NCBI GenBank assembly: GCA_018292915.2 | Contig: JACVVK020000172.1 | Span: forward strand, 267,501-331,500 | Direction: 5' to 3' | From: Batillaria attramentaria | Lineage: Eukaryota > Mollusca > Gastropoda > Batillariidae | Length of the DNA: 64,000 nucleotides | Shown: in pieces, positions 44,977-55,984 of the stretch | Numbering within the stretch: position 1 is the stretch's first letter | Layout of the letters: every line of letters begins with the position of its first letter | Translations under genes and position numbers: made by a program | Notes under the pieces: generated by a model | What the model was told of the DNA's origin: nothing | The model's input: only the letters and a program-made list of their open reading frames with translations | Databases searched by the model: none

Positions 44977-45774
44977 ATGATAATGCGATGTTTATTATTA
45001 TTAACAATAACAGCAATAACACTATGGCTTACAGACAGCGTGTTTCACGGTGAAGGAATGAAGTACAAATAGCAAACAGTTTGTACTTATTTACGGAAAA
45101 TTGGCAAGGTGTACTGTACTGCATTTTCATCCGTACACTTAGATTACTGGTGCTTCTGTTTTTGCCCCCCCCTCCCCTCCCCCCAACCTCCGTTCACTCA
45201 CCACACCGTCCTCCACCCGAGTCCTCTATCTCCGTCAGCCCCGACCCCTGGGACGAGCACCCGGCCGTGTGAGGATCGTAGGGCAGGGCCGCTCCGCTTG
45301 CCACCCGGGGTGGATGTGAATATTTCACGAGGACATCAGCGCGCGCCATTGTGAGCAGTCGGTGGAGCAGAACGCGCAGAGCTTCTTCCCGCGTCTTGGG
45401 TCAATGTCGTAACCGCGCGGTGTCGGGTTGCACGTGCACTAATCTATTTATGATTTTCAATGCTCGTCCTGCTCTAGCTCATCTCGGAGGGCGGGGGGGG
45501 GGGGGGGGAGGGGGGTGAGACAGGGGTGCGGGGAGAGAGAGAGAGAGAGAGGGGGGGTAGATTAAGTTAAAGTGGTGCAGACATTACATTAATTTTGATT
45601 ACTTAAGGACTTTTCCCTAAAGACTTTGTCATATTGGTTCCATAAACCCAGGCCAACTACGCTAAGTTTGCCCCCTAGAGACTAAGCCATATTGGTTCCA
45701 CAACTACAGGTCTACATTGCTCGTTGTGTCACACTTAGTTGCGCGGTTCTACCACCTAAACACTTGATCTGCCC
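44973..45774. other. Unassigned DNA with G-run and (GA)n
   Basis: G-run near 45491-45510 and (GA)n at 45536-45550. A diverged 60-bp tandem word CATATTGGTTCCA occurs at about 45630 and 45690. Confidence 0.4.
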
Positions 45775-45838
45775 CACCAGCACTACTGGTTTTCTCTCCA
45801 TGTTATTGGGCGTTAAACTCCCAAACACCCACCCACCT
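45775..45838 (+). mobile_element. SINE-B-like 3' end fragment
   Basis: GGGCGTTAAACTCCCAAACA and CCCACCCACC match the SINE-B tail, but the preceding body is not recognisable. It may be the related LINE tail. Confidence 0.5.
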
Positions 45839-45839
45839 T

Positions 45840-45841
<2 letters not shown>

Positions 45842-45912
<71 letters not shown>

Positions 45913-45976
45913 CCAACGGCATACAAAGCACACATCTCCTAGATCTAGTGAGCGCTCTCAGCATTATTTACTTCCC

Positions 45977-46063
<87 letters not shown>
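45842..46063. repeat. (TA)34, then (TG)22(AG)18
   Basis: (TA)n at 45842-45909, a 70-bp unique spacer, a second short (TA)n at about 45977-45988, then TG to 46028 and AG to 46063. Confidence 0.96.
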
Positions 46064-46068
<5 letters not shown>

Positions 46069-46652
46069 TAATATGAAGTATGTGTGGGTGGGTATGTTTC
46101 TTAGTTGACTTTTACTGTGTTCAGTAAAGGCAAGATTGTAAACTGCAGTCAGAATCTAAAGGATTCTCTCTCTCTCTCTCGTCAGGAATATCAGATGAAG
46201 TCGGATTAGTGTATCGATCCAGGTGTAGACAGCTGGAGGTGAGGAAAGAGAGTTTGATCAGGTATCCATTTACATCACGCACTGTTTTTCCCGCACAACG
46301 TTTCTCGCTAACTCGCTTTTTGAACTGAACAATAGCTCACGATGTTCCGCTGAAAGTTCCTACTAATCACAAAACAGCGGGAGAGACTTCCAGTGAGCGT
46401 GAGCCATGTGTGTTTTGTGTGTTTCCTCGGGTCGAATAGCACATCACTTTAGAGTTTTCTTGTTGCTTTGTTTTCGCAATTTTTATATGACCTCATTCAG
46501 CAAAGTGTTGGAGCTCACCTTCATATCTCTTGTTTACAGCTTTAATCCGTTTGCCGGAAAAATAGTACAGTTTTTTTTTTCGATTTCCAGAAAACAATGC
46601 ACTTGCCTTGAACATTGTCAGAGGAAAAAGTGTCAGAGACACAACCAAATTC
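46064..46652. other. Unassigned DNA with short (TC)n
   Basis: (TC)n at 46164-46180. No supported gene. Confidence 0.35.
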
Positions 46653-46783
46653 GACTTTCAATGCTCGGGTCGTGAGTTCGTATCCCGGCTGGGGCCAAAT
46701 ATTTGTGCTGGCGTTTTCATCATTGCCCCGTCTTTGATATCACCCGTATGTGATGGAAAAGGACGTTAAACCCCCACCCACCC
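46653..46783 (+). mobile_element. SINE-B copy 8, 5'-truncated; left half of inverted pair
   Basis: Begins in the anticodon stem at GACTTTCAATGCTCGGG, has box B GAGTTCGTATCCC, body and CCCACCCACCC tail. Its tail abuts copy 9, which lies in the opposite orientation. Confidence 0.9.
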
Positions 46784-46890
46784 TCCAACAATGAAAGAGC
46801 AGGAAGACATATTTGACCCCAGCCGGGATACGAACTCACGACCCGAGCATTAGAAGTCCAATGCTCTACCATTCGGGCACCCCGGCTCCC
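46784..46890 (-). mobile_element. SINE-B copy 9, 3'-truncated; right half of inverted pair
   Basis: Complete head at the right (GGGGAGCCGGGGTGCCCGAA in sense) but the 3' half is lost: the sense body ends after CAAATATGTCTTCC and CATTGTT. Loss of the 3' end is unusual for a SINE and suggests rearrangement. Confidence 0.88.
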
Positions 46891-47559
46891 CCCCCCCCTC
46901 CCCCATGTTCAGAGCAGAAACTACACCATATATTGTATAACAAAATGTATGTCCAGCCGGGTCTCTGAACACAGCATACCTTTTGTGCTTATGGACTTTT
47001 CAGAAAGTTCATGATTTCAGAGATATCTTTTGTTTAAAAAAATAAAGCCACCTACATGTTTTCGTCAAACGGACTAAATCGTATGTTTGCCAGTCATGAC
47101 ATGTCTGGACAATCATAAAGAGATACACACATAATTGTATGTACCTGTAATTTTGACAGTCTGTAACTACAACCCGGCTCCAGAGATAGTAGTGCTTAAA
47201 TATATGACTGTCATTACGCTGATGACGTATAATAGATACACTATAATTATGTGCAAATGTTGCAGAAGATTTGATAAGGAACACTCACGTGTATAGCCCT
47301 GTATGAAATGGGCGGTACCAACATAGATTATGATAATTCTATATTTGAGCCCCACGAGCAGTGGGCGGGTCATATATTCTGTGACTACCTCCTATTTACA
47401 CTAGGAACAGTTTGTCGTGATTTGGACTGAACTCAATTCCTACCAAGGAAGTTTTGGGTTGCGCACCAGTAGCCTCACTAAAAAATATCACAATTAATGT
47501 TTGCATGGATTTAAATATGGCTTAGTTGGAGTGTTGGACTTTGATTTTACTCGTGCTTG
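46891..47559. other. Unassigned AT-rich DNA
   Basis: Mixed AT-rich sequence, no supported gene. Confidence 0.35.
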
Positions 47560-48025
47560 CTGCAGTAAGACTGACTCGACAAGGAGCAGCTAATCTTGCT
47601 TGATTTTTGCATACAGGGTGTTGTCCCTTTTATGTCGCTTTTATTTACAGGGTGTTGTGCTTTTCTCCTGCTATGTCGCTCTCTCGGTGCACTCGCAGAG
47701 AAGACACGGGATACAACAGGATACAACTCCAATACTTTATTAACAGAAGATGCGCGAAGAACAAACTCATGAAAGCGGAAGAACCCAGAACGCTGTGCAG
47801 TGTTGCTTATATACTAACAGGTCAGATCTAGAACATTCCGCAACTTACTGGCAAGTTTGGAATCTTTCCAAGGTTACGTAGTCTAGTGACGTTACTGCAC
47901 TCGCATGTTCTGGGATGGTCTAGAAATTTCCATCGAAATGCAGTGACGTTTCGCGATCTCTACAACACAGGGCCAAAACCGAAAAAGAGTCAGAGACGTG
48001 GGACACTCGTGTGCCGTACATGTTA
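47560..48025 (+). repeat. Dispersed repeat H, copy 2, split by a solo LTR
   Basis: Left part ends TTGATTTTTGCATACAGGG at 47618; right part resumes CAGGGCCAAAACCGAA at 47968. Removing 47619-47972 restores the order seen in copy 1 at 44490-44585. Confidence 0.78.
47619..47967 (-). mobile_element. Solo LTR with 5-bp TSD
   Basis: The 349-bp element starts TGTTGTCCC and ends CTACAACA on the plus strand, so it has TG..CA ends, and CAGGG flanks it at 47614-47618 and 47968-47972. On the minus strand the order is that of an LTR: a TATATAAG box (complement at 47806-47813), about 65 bp on an AATAAAG signal (complement at 47736-47742), then the 3' end. A 35-bp partial repeat of the left end (CAGGGTGTTGTGC at 47648) makes 47653 an alternative boundary. 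A 5-bp TSD is usual for Ty3/Gypsy and some Copia or Bel elements. No internal region is present, so this is probably a recombination product. Confidence 0.85.
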
Positions 48026-48092
48026 AGGTTGCTCGTCCGTTTTACAGCCTACGAGTCGATTTTGACAAGAGTAGGTTTGAAAGTAGTAAAGG

Positions 48093-48264
48093 GTGGGTGG
48101 GTGGGTGTTTGGGGGTTTAACGTCCTTTTCCACCACATAGGGTGATATCAAAGACGGGGCAACGATGAAAAAGCCAGCACAAATATTTGGCCCCAGCCGG
48201 GATCGAACTCACGACCCGAGCATTAGAAGTCCAGCGCTCTACCATTCGACCACCCCGGCTCCCC
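48093..48264 (-). mobile_element. SINE-B copy 10, full length with TSD
   Basis: AGTAGTAAAGG at 48082-48092 and 48268-48278, extended to 14 bp with one mismatch (GAAAGTAGTAAAGG, GATAGTAGTAAAGG). Head, box B (lacking one base: GAGTTCGATCCC), body and tail are complete. Confidence 0.94.
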
Positions 48265-48388
48265 GATAGTAGTAAAGGCATCTGGCAACATTATGTAGTG
48301 TGTGTATTCTGTAACTACATGCTGGGAATATTTGTCGTGATTTTCACTTATTGCAGAGTCAACGTAAAGCGTACGTGGCTAGCTTTTT

Positions 48389-48416
48389 AAGTTGTTTCTC
48401 TATAGAGAAACAACTT
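48389..48416. repeat. Perfect 28-bp palindrome
   Basis: AAGTTGTTTCTCTA and its exact reverse complement meet without a spacer. The right half continues GAGACGGGGC; a related GAGAAACAACTTTGTAGGAC occurs at 49953. Confidence 0.95.
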
Positions 48417-48602
48417 TATGAGACGGGGCAGATTTTGCTACGCGCAGCAGCACGTTTCAGTGATACAAAACAAGACTGTGACGTTTCTCCACACAATACT
48501 TACTTTCACGCACACAGTGACGTAACGAAATCTGCGTCATAGACACCTTACGTGCACTCTATGCTGCTGCGTTCTTTTTGGCGGGAGTTGTGAGACGTGT
48601 GT

Positions 48603-48633
<31 letters not shown>

Positions 48634-49169
48634 GACGGATGTAATGATGGCTATCTCCTAAACCACCTCGTTGGAGGCCCTTTTACTTTGAGATAAAATG
48701 GGAATTCACCTTCTCCAGACCTACCTTTCACGATTTTTAGCCTACTGCATTTTCAGAAGAGTTATCGCCGATTTTAAAAAATCGGTCATGTTACGAATTT
48801 TTTCGCAAAAAATGTTCAAATGGCTTCATTTTCTGAAATTGGGAAGATCATCCAATTATACTGCCTGTTTTCGTAGCACAGCTCTGTAGCTCTGATAGGT
48901 TTTGTGTAAGAAAAATATTTCCGAGGTAGGGGTGGTTTGCATATAAGGCCAAATATCTATGAAAAGACTCCTTCAAATTACTCATCATTCCGGTATTTTT
49001 GTCACTTGTGCCAACTGCACATATGACATGAACTACTGCACTATTATAGCTTTAGTATTAAGAATAGCAGAGCTTTTAGATAAACACATTTTTCATGTTT
49101 CTGCGAGAAGCGCCGGTCAAAAAAGTTCCAATTTTGCAATTTCGTAAGTACAATCCAAGGCACTTAAGT
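48417..49169. other. Unassigned DNA with a short (TG)n
   Basis: (TG)n at 48598-48632. The remainder is AT-rich and shows no supported gene. Confidence 0.35.
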
Positions 49170-49590
49170 CCACGTTTCATCAGCTCTCTAGATCTTCCAG
49201 ATTTTATGTCAAAATTAATTCAGTGACGGAAGTCACAAAAGCAACAAGGAAATCACAAGATATGTAGAAGTATCATCTGTCAGACGAGCAGCGTGAGGCT
49301 GACGTCAAATGTTTGGTTCACAGACAAAATCTGCAAGTATCGTCACCGCTTCCGACATTTCATCAGCCCTCTGGATCTTCCAGATTTCATGTGAAAAATA
49401 ATTCAGTCGGAGAAGTCACAAAGCCAACAGGGAAATCACAAGACATGAACAAGCATCCTCAGACGATCTCAGTGCTAGAGGCTGACGTCAAAAGTTTACT
49501 TCACGGAATTGACGTCATCTCTCTCCCTCTGTGTGACGCCGGACCTGCCTGAGGCTGACGTCAAATGTTTAGTTCACGGAACTGACGTCT
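49170..49590. repeat. 183-bp tandem repeat G with TGACGTCA motifs
   Basis: CATCAGCTCTCTAGATCTTCC (49177) recurs near 49360, and GAGGCTGACGTCAAA occurs at 49295, 49478 and 49551. TGACGTCA palindromes appear in GCTGACGTCAAA and AATTGACGTCATC contexts. A fragment recurs in reverse at 51531. Confidence 0.8.
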
Positions 49591-49591
49591 C

Positions 49592-49611
49592 TCTCTCTCT
49601 CTCTCTCTCTG
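49592..49611. repeat. (CT)n, target of a SINE-B insertion
   Basis: CT dinucleotides lie on both sides of SINE-B copy 11 (again at 49785-49811), so the TSD is hidden in the repeat. Confidence 0.9.
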
Positions 49612-49784
49612 GGGAGCCAGGGTGGCCGAACGGTAGAGCGTTGGACTTTCAATGCTTGGGCCGTGAGTTCGAATCCCGGCCGCTGGGGCCAAATATTTGT
49701 GCTGGCCTTTTTCTCGTTGCCCCGTCTTTGATATCACCCTTATGTGGGAGAAAAGGACGTTAAACTCCTAAACACCCACCCACC
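49612..49784 (+). mobile_element. SINE-B copy 11, full length
   Basis: Head GGGGAGCCAGGGTGGCCGAA with box A TGGCCGAACGG, GGACTTTCAATGCTTGGG, box B GAGTTCGAATCCC, body with a small CCGCTG insertion, and CACCCACCCACC tail. Confidence 0.94.
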
Positions 49785-49811
49785 CTCTCTCTCTGCCTCT
49801 CTCTCTCTCCC

Positions 49812-51476
49812 TTCTTCCCCCACCCGGCCCCACCCCCAGTCACGTGGCTAATCGGTCGAGGTCGTAGAGGATCTAGTGTCATTGGTAGCACTTGGAGAGG
49901 GGAGAACCGGCAACAATAACAACAAAACAGACAAAATAAAATGAAGTTTGGAGAAACAACTTTGTAGGACGGGGCCGTTCCTCCTTGTTAATCATTTGAG
50001 ATGATGTGCTGGGACTTGTTCTGTTTTAAGGTGTTTCATGTCTGAGGATTGTGATTGTCGTCACCAAACAGAACGGTGCCATTTTGACATTAGGGTATGC
50101 AGCAGCATGACGTGTACGCTGTCATGGCCGGGAAATTTGCATGGCGTCAGTGGTGCAAGTTTCGTATTGTGCAGATGGGGGGGGGGGGGGGGTGGGTGGT
50201 TGGGGCTTGTGCAGATGGGTGGGTGGGTGTTTGGGGTTTGTGCAGATGGCGCTAATGGCTCAGACGTAACTGCTTACAGCACACCTTTTATCTTTGAAGG
50301 ACGCGTGTCATTGAGGTTGACATAGTGTGAATATCACAGACTTTTTTGCCACTTTCTTCTGATTTTTTCCCCGCCACTTTCTCGGGAAAGGCATCTGAAA
50401 TAATACAGGTATTAAAAAAAAAATGCACTGTACACAGACACCCCCCCCCCACCCCCCACCATCATCCTACCGTCCATCTGTCCATCTGACAACATACCGA
50501 CAAACTACCACAAACATCCAATCGAGAAGCCTCGTTTGACGCAACAATGCGCGCTCATGCGCTCTAAGTTCTTTCACACTGCCTGAGACGGACATTCGAT
50601 CATTCTACCCACAATGCCGTCGGATCAGCCCGAATCCCCCGAACACAATATTTCATAAAACATGGCCTGTCACACCGTTGTCACACAAAAACGCCCCGAC
50701 ATTGTTCGCTGTAAATGGCCCCCGAAACGAGATAGGGCGAGAAAGCACGTGACATTTCGCGAGTTGTCATTGACATGTAACCCGACCCGTATCGGTATTG
50801 GATGCTGGGCGGCTCCCCCACACGCCATGCAACACCTTGCCAGCGACAACTCGCAGTTTGTTGGCTGTAAATTTATAATTTGGAATAAAAAGACGATTAA
50901 TTTGGCAACCATTTTGCACAATTTAGAAGCGATAACTTCTTCTGACAGTTTAGTCTTGCGAATGACATTTCGGGGTTGCTTGCGGTAATCACTGGAAATC
51001 ATTTTCTACAGTTTAGAACTGTAAAATATTAGAACAACAACAACAACAACAACAATGATAATGTGGCGACCATTTTCTACAAGTTAGAAGCGACAACCCA
51101 CTTGTCAAGCTTGCGAGCGACATTTCCCAGTTGTCTGGAAAACATCGTATGCTGGAACAGGAGGCGGTCGTAACTCCTTTTGTTAGTTTTAAATGCAACC
51201 TTTGTTGTAATTTAATGGATTATTTCCAGGTGGCGCGACAGTGCATGGGTACTATAACGCTAAGTGTGATTTAGAGAGAGAAGTTCACCTGCATTAGTGC
51301 TGATCACACTTTGTTGGTACAGATTAACGGTCATTATTTGTCTCATAAATTACATTTGATTGTCGTACTTTAAAATAAAAAGAGTTTTTTAGTTTTGCCA
51401 TTTAAAATAAATTATGGCGAAGTCGTTTATTGATGATGTAGACGATATCATACCCTGAAATTCATTGCTGTTTGGT
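49812..51476. other. Unassigned DNA with degenerate repeats
   Basis: Runs of G at 50177-50192 and C at 50445-50455. At 50740-51150 words of the type ACCATTTTCTACAA.TTAGAAG and GCGA.ATTTC recur (about 50890, 50998, 51060). The frame at 50662-50988 (108 codons) overlaps an antisense frame of similar length and has no recognisable domain. Confidence 0.35.

Positions 51477-51530
<54 letters not shown>
51477..51530. repeat. (GA)27 microsatellite
   Basis: Uninterrupted GA dinucleotides joined directly to a reverse fragment of repeat G. Confidence 0.97.
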
Positions 51531-51534
<4 letters not shown>

Positions 51535-51600
51535 GTCAATTCCGTGAACTAAATATTTGACGTCAGCCTCTAGCACTGAGATCAGTGAAGTCAGTGAAGT
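51531..51600 (-). repeat. Repeat G fragment, reverse orientation
   Basis: TGACGTCAATTCCGTGAACT, then ATTTGACGTCAGCCTCTAGC: the reverse complement of the 49478-49525 region. Two TGACGTCA palindromes are 28 bp apart. The (GA)n on its left corresponds to the (CT)n right of repeat G at 49590. Confidence 0.88.
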
Positions 51601-51669
51601 GCGCACTAAATGCTGTGGGTCGTCTCTATGCATGATGTGTATACTTGTTTTCCATTTCATCGCTCTTCC

Positions 51670-51843
51670 GGGGAGCCGGGGTGGCCGAATGGTCGAGCGT
51701 TGGACTTCTAATGTTCGGGTCGTGAGTTCGTATCCCGGCTGGGGTCAAGTATTTGTGCTGGCTTTTTCATCGTTGCCCCGTATTTGGTATCACCCGTATG
51801 TGGTAGAAAAGGACGTTAAACCCACAAACACCCATCCCCACCC
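51670..51843 (+). mobile_element. SINE-B copy 12, full length
   Basis: Head GGGGAGCCGGGGTGGCCGAA, GGACTTCTAATG (a TCT anticodon-position triplet as in tRNA-Arg-UCU), box B, body and tail. TCATCGC at 51657-51663 and 51844-51850 is a probable TSD, continued as TCTTCC and GCCTCC. Confidence 0.93.
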
Positions 51844-52235
51844 TCATCGCGCCTCCTTGGTGAAGTGGGATCTTCAACATGCACACTTGTTATTTATACA
51901 CTCGTGTGTGCACGAGGGACAATACAGGCACCATAAACGGGCCTTGTTTGAAAAAAAAGGAAAAAAAAAAACAAAAAACAGAAACGAAATTAAGAAGTGA
52001 TTGCAGCAGCGAAAAGTATTACACAAACTGGAAGGGAAGGAAGCGGTAAGTGGACGGTGCAAGGGAGATAACTGTGCCTGTATGGGAAGAGTGATCACTA
52101 GATCTAGCAGTTCCACGCACAGGGAAAAATGATAGGGAAGAGGGGGACGCGGTGGGGGGGGGGGGTTAGGAGGAGGGGGGGGGGGAGTCTTGTCTTAATT
52201 TGACCCGGTGGAGTAAGGAAAACTCCGCAACCAAA
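51844..52235. other. Unassigned DNA with A- and G-runs
   Basis: A-rich at 51949-51975 and G-runs at 52152-52190. No supported gene. Confidence 0.35.
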
Positions 52236-52249
52236 TTGTTGCCTGCAAG

Positions 52250-52530
52250 GGGACTCGAATCGAACCAGGTACCGCATGACCTGTTACCTGCAAGTCCCGA
52301 GAATCCATACAACAGTATTCTTCACCCTCAAACCCCGACATTCCTGACCACCACGGATTTTGAACCAGGTACCTTTTATCTGCAGATCCACAGGAGCTCT
52401 TGCAGAAAATGTCTTCACCTTTCCAGAATCGTAAATTCCGGTCCACCATGGGATTCGAACCCAAGTACCTGAGGACGTTATATCTACAGATATCTCCCGA
52501 GGACCCGTTGCAGCTTAATTCTTCACTCAT
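52250..52530. repeat. Degenerate tandem repeat, about 97 bp, three copies
   Basis: CGAACCAGGTACC (52261), TGAACCAGGTACC (52361) and CGAACCCAAGTACC (52456) are spaced 100 and 95 bp; each is followed by a CTGCA or CTACAG word and CTTCAC. Confidence 0.65.
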
Positions 52531-53149
52531 CCATACTAATACAAAGGCTTATTTAGCTGCGCGGACTTACCCATTAAACCCCTACCTCCCGCTAATCAAC
52601 CTTCGCCAGAGTGGCCCACGGTTCCAGTCCCCAGGCGCCGCCAGCGAATCTTTAGCCTCCGCCGACCAGATGAAATTTCTATTAAACCTCATACTCGGTA
52701 GCAACTCCCAGAAGAGCGTCCACCTCCCCGCTCCCTTTATCTACGTGATTAATTTCAAAATGGACGCTCCCGTGCCGCCATTGTTCCCGTTCGGGCCGTC
52801 GCGTGCTTGAGGTCATTTGGGGATGCGCCCCGTTTGAAGACCCGTTTGAAGCACAGCGCGGGGGGACAATGAACAGAAATGGACGTCGCTGATTGAATCA
52901 AGCTGTGTCGTGTCGTCTGCTTCTTCACTGGGGGATAACCAAGATGGCAGTGGGTTTCCTGCCGTCAATCCAATTTACACGTTTTAATTTAGACATGCTT
53001 TGTTTTATGAAACAATATGTGTATTTTCATTTTTTTGCCCGCCCGGTGGAGGCAAAAAGTAGAGATTTCGTCGGTAAAGTTTGTAACATGTTACAAGTAC
53101 GGGTAAGTCGGGTGACCAGCTTTGTCCGTGCATGGTAATTGATATTTCT

Positions 53150-53154
<5 letters not shown>
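52531..53154. other. Unassigned DNA, partly CpG-rich
   Basis: 52590-52810 is less repetitive and CpG-rich, with GTGATTAATTTCAAAATGG. The 136-codon frame at 52400-52810 crosses the degenerate repeat and has no recognisable domain. Confidence 0.3.

Positions 53155-53199
<45 letters not shown>
53155..53199. repeat. (GA)22 microsatellite
   Basis: Uninterrupted GA dinucleotides. Confidence 0.97.
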
Positions 53200-53201
<2 letters not shown>

Positions 53202-53384
53202 TCGTAGTGAAAGTCGTTTCCTGCTTGAAATTCGTTTCCTGCTTAAAATACGGCCCTTGTCTTTTAACAAACCAATCGAAATGCAAGGAATCTTTCCAGT
53301 GTTTCATTTGAACATGGAAACACTCGGTGTTGTACTGGATTTTGGTTTGTGTTTGTACAAGAAAAATTCCGTGTATCGATAAAA

Positions 53385-53580
53385 CAAAACAACTACAACA
53401 ACAACAACAGCAACAACAACAACAACAAACCCCCTAACAAGCCCCCCCCCCCCCCCCGAAAAATCCACAACGAAAACAACAAAAACCAAAACCAACAACA
53501 ACATCAAAACAAAAACAGTACAACAACAACAACAACAACAACAAACACAACAAACCAAAACAAACAAACAACAACATAAC
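53385..53580. repeat. CAA-rich tract with C-run
   Basis: Interrupted CAA/CAAA repeats flanking a C-run at 53441-53457. Asn/Gln or Val-rich frames are artefacts. Confidence 0.92.
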
Positions 53581-53955
53581 ACTTTAAGCGCCGCTACATT
53601 GTAAAGACGGATGCATGCTTGTATTTCAAACAAGTGCCATTTACCTGAGCGTAATCGTCGTGAAAGTGTAGTAGCATCAGAAACACTCCGCTATCTTCTT
53701 AACCCCCCGTGTTCTCCTTGATGTCGTTGGCAGACTATATTTTGGAGTTGTCATCTTGGTGAAGGTGCGTGGCTGTTAGGAAAGGCTCAGCTGACGAGTT
53801 AATACTACAGAGGCTTTTGATTGACAGTTCATTGTTTTTTCTGGTGCTCGAAAGCTAACATTGTCTGGCATTCACACGTAGGTGATTCTAAGAGGCAAAC
53901 CGACTGCCAGAGCGCAACCAGTTTTGTTTAGACAATTCAGGTCAGTTCAATCGAA
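53581..53955. other. Unassigned DNA, no gene seen
   Basis: Mixed sequence without repeats of note. Confidence 0.35.
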
Positions 53956-53957
53956 TT

Positions 53958-54050
53958 AGTCAATACAATTCAGTTCAATTCAATTCACTTTATTTCAATA
54001 CACTTTTACGATGTATGAACATTCTGTCGCCGTATGAGAGAAATTACTTC
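53958..54050 (-). mobile_element. LINE-type 3' end with (AATTG)n tail
   Basis: On the minus strand GTGTATTGAAATAAAGTG is followed by AATTGAATTGAACTG. AATAAA precedes a pentamer tail. Confidence 0.5.
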
Positions 54051-54811
<761 letters not shown>

Positions 54812-54924
54812 GTAAAGTTACGGTTTTGGTCAAGAGAATTACAAAAACGAAGATTTACAGAAAAACATAAATCACTTTACTCGCGTTAAAACACGCTTAA
54901 TTAGGCCCAAAATATCAGATACAA

Positions 54925-54985
54925 TTTTTGCCAGTTCGCTGCCCCGTCTTTGATATGACCCGTATGTGCTGGAAGAAGACTTTGG
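54925..54985 (+). mobile_element. SINE-B remnant
   Basis: GCTGCCCCGTCTTTGATATG and ACCCGTATGTGCTGGAAGAA match the SINE-B body; head and tail are lost. Confidence 0.6.
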
Positions 54986-55885
54986 GGTTAGACTTGAAAT
55001 CAACCGACCGACCATCCAATCATCTGTTGTTGTATCGGGTTGTGTTAGACAATCAGGACGACCAATAAAGGAGCAGTTAGCTAATTGCTTATGGGAGTTT
55101 TGCGTGCACGAGACTTCACGAGAGCATGAGAAGGGATTATCACCCAACAGATGGCTGCTCATTCCTGCAGCTCCAAGTCTCCATGTTTTCTTCAGTCCCC
55201 GGCTGTTGACAGCACATCTCTAAGCCCCGGGCAAAGTTGTCGCATCTAAAAAAAGGCATCATAACTATCGTATGACACAGGACACATCATTACCTTGGCC
55301 TTATCCGGGCATCTCAGTTCTGCGCACACCGTTTACGACTCGGCGTCGAGCGGGCCCGTTTTGCGACTTGCCGTCAACCGAGCCAATCTGACGAACATCG
55401 CCAAAGACAAGAGATCTGGGTGGAGCCCTTCAAGTTGGCCACCATTTACACCATTTTGCGAAGGATTCTTGTTCAGAACTCACAGAATAGCGGGATTAAC
55501 ATGGTCTTTGCTGCTCCTGCACGCTCTGCTGTGACCTATAGAAGCTTCTGGTCTGACAAGATCGAAGATTTGCTGACTTGATGCAGAGTCAAGCGCTTTT
55601 CTTTAAGGGGGTTCGGGTGTAATGCCTTGCAATCAGAAGGATCGGGCCGAGCTTTGGCGGCGCATTCGAAGGGCTAGATATGAAATGCAAATTGTGAACA
55701 CAGTTTAGTGTGTAAGACTTTGAAACTGAGGAGGGTTTCGCATGGTGACATCGATGTAGATAAATAGCTTGTGATCATCCGCACCGTCTTGCTATACTGT
55801 GGGCCAGCGTCTTGCCTACCCTTCCCCCACCCTCCCCACCCCATCCTCTCCAGCAGCCTCAAAATTACATCCTTTTGTTGTTGGC

Positions 55886-55887
<2 letters not shown>
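54986..55887. other. Unassigned DNA, no gene seen
   Basis: Mixed sequence. Frames up to 96 codons have no recognisable domain. Confidence 0.35.

Positions 55888-55981
<94 letters not shown>
55888..55981. repeat. (CA)28 and (GA)17 with short spacer
   Basis: CA to about 55943, TTTTG, then GA to 55981. Confidence 0.97.

Positions 55982-55984
<3 letters not shown>

Noticed and set aside
50662..51002. Overlapping sense and antisense frames of about 110 codons
   Set aside because: Two equally long antisense frames over degenerate repeats suggest chance absence of stops.
52400..52810. 136-codon plus-strand frame
   Set aside because: It starts in the degenerate 97-bp repeat, has no recognisable domain, and lacks exon-like borders I could support.
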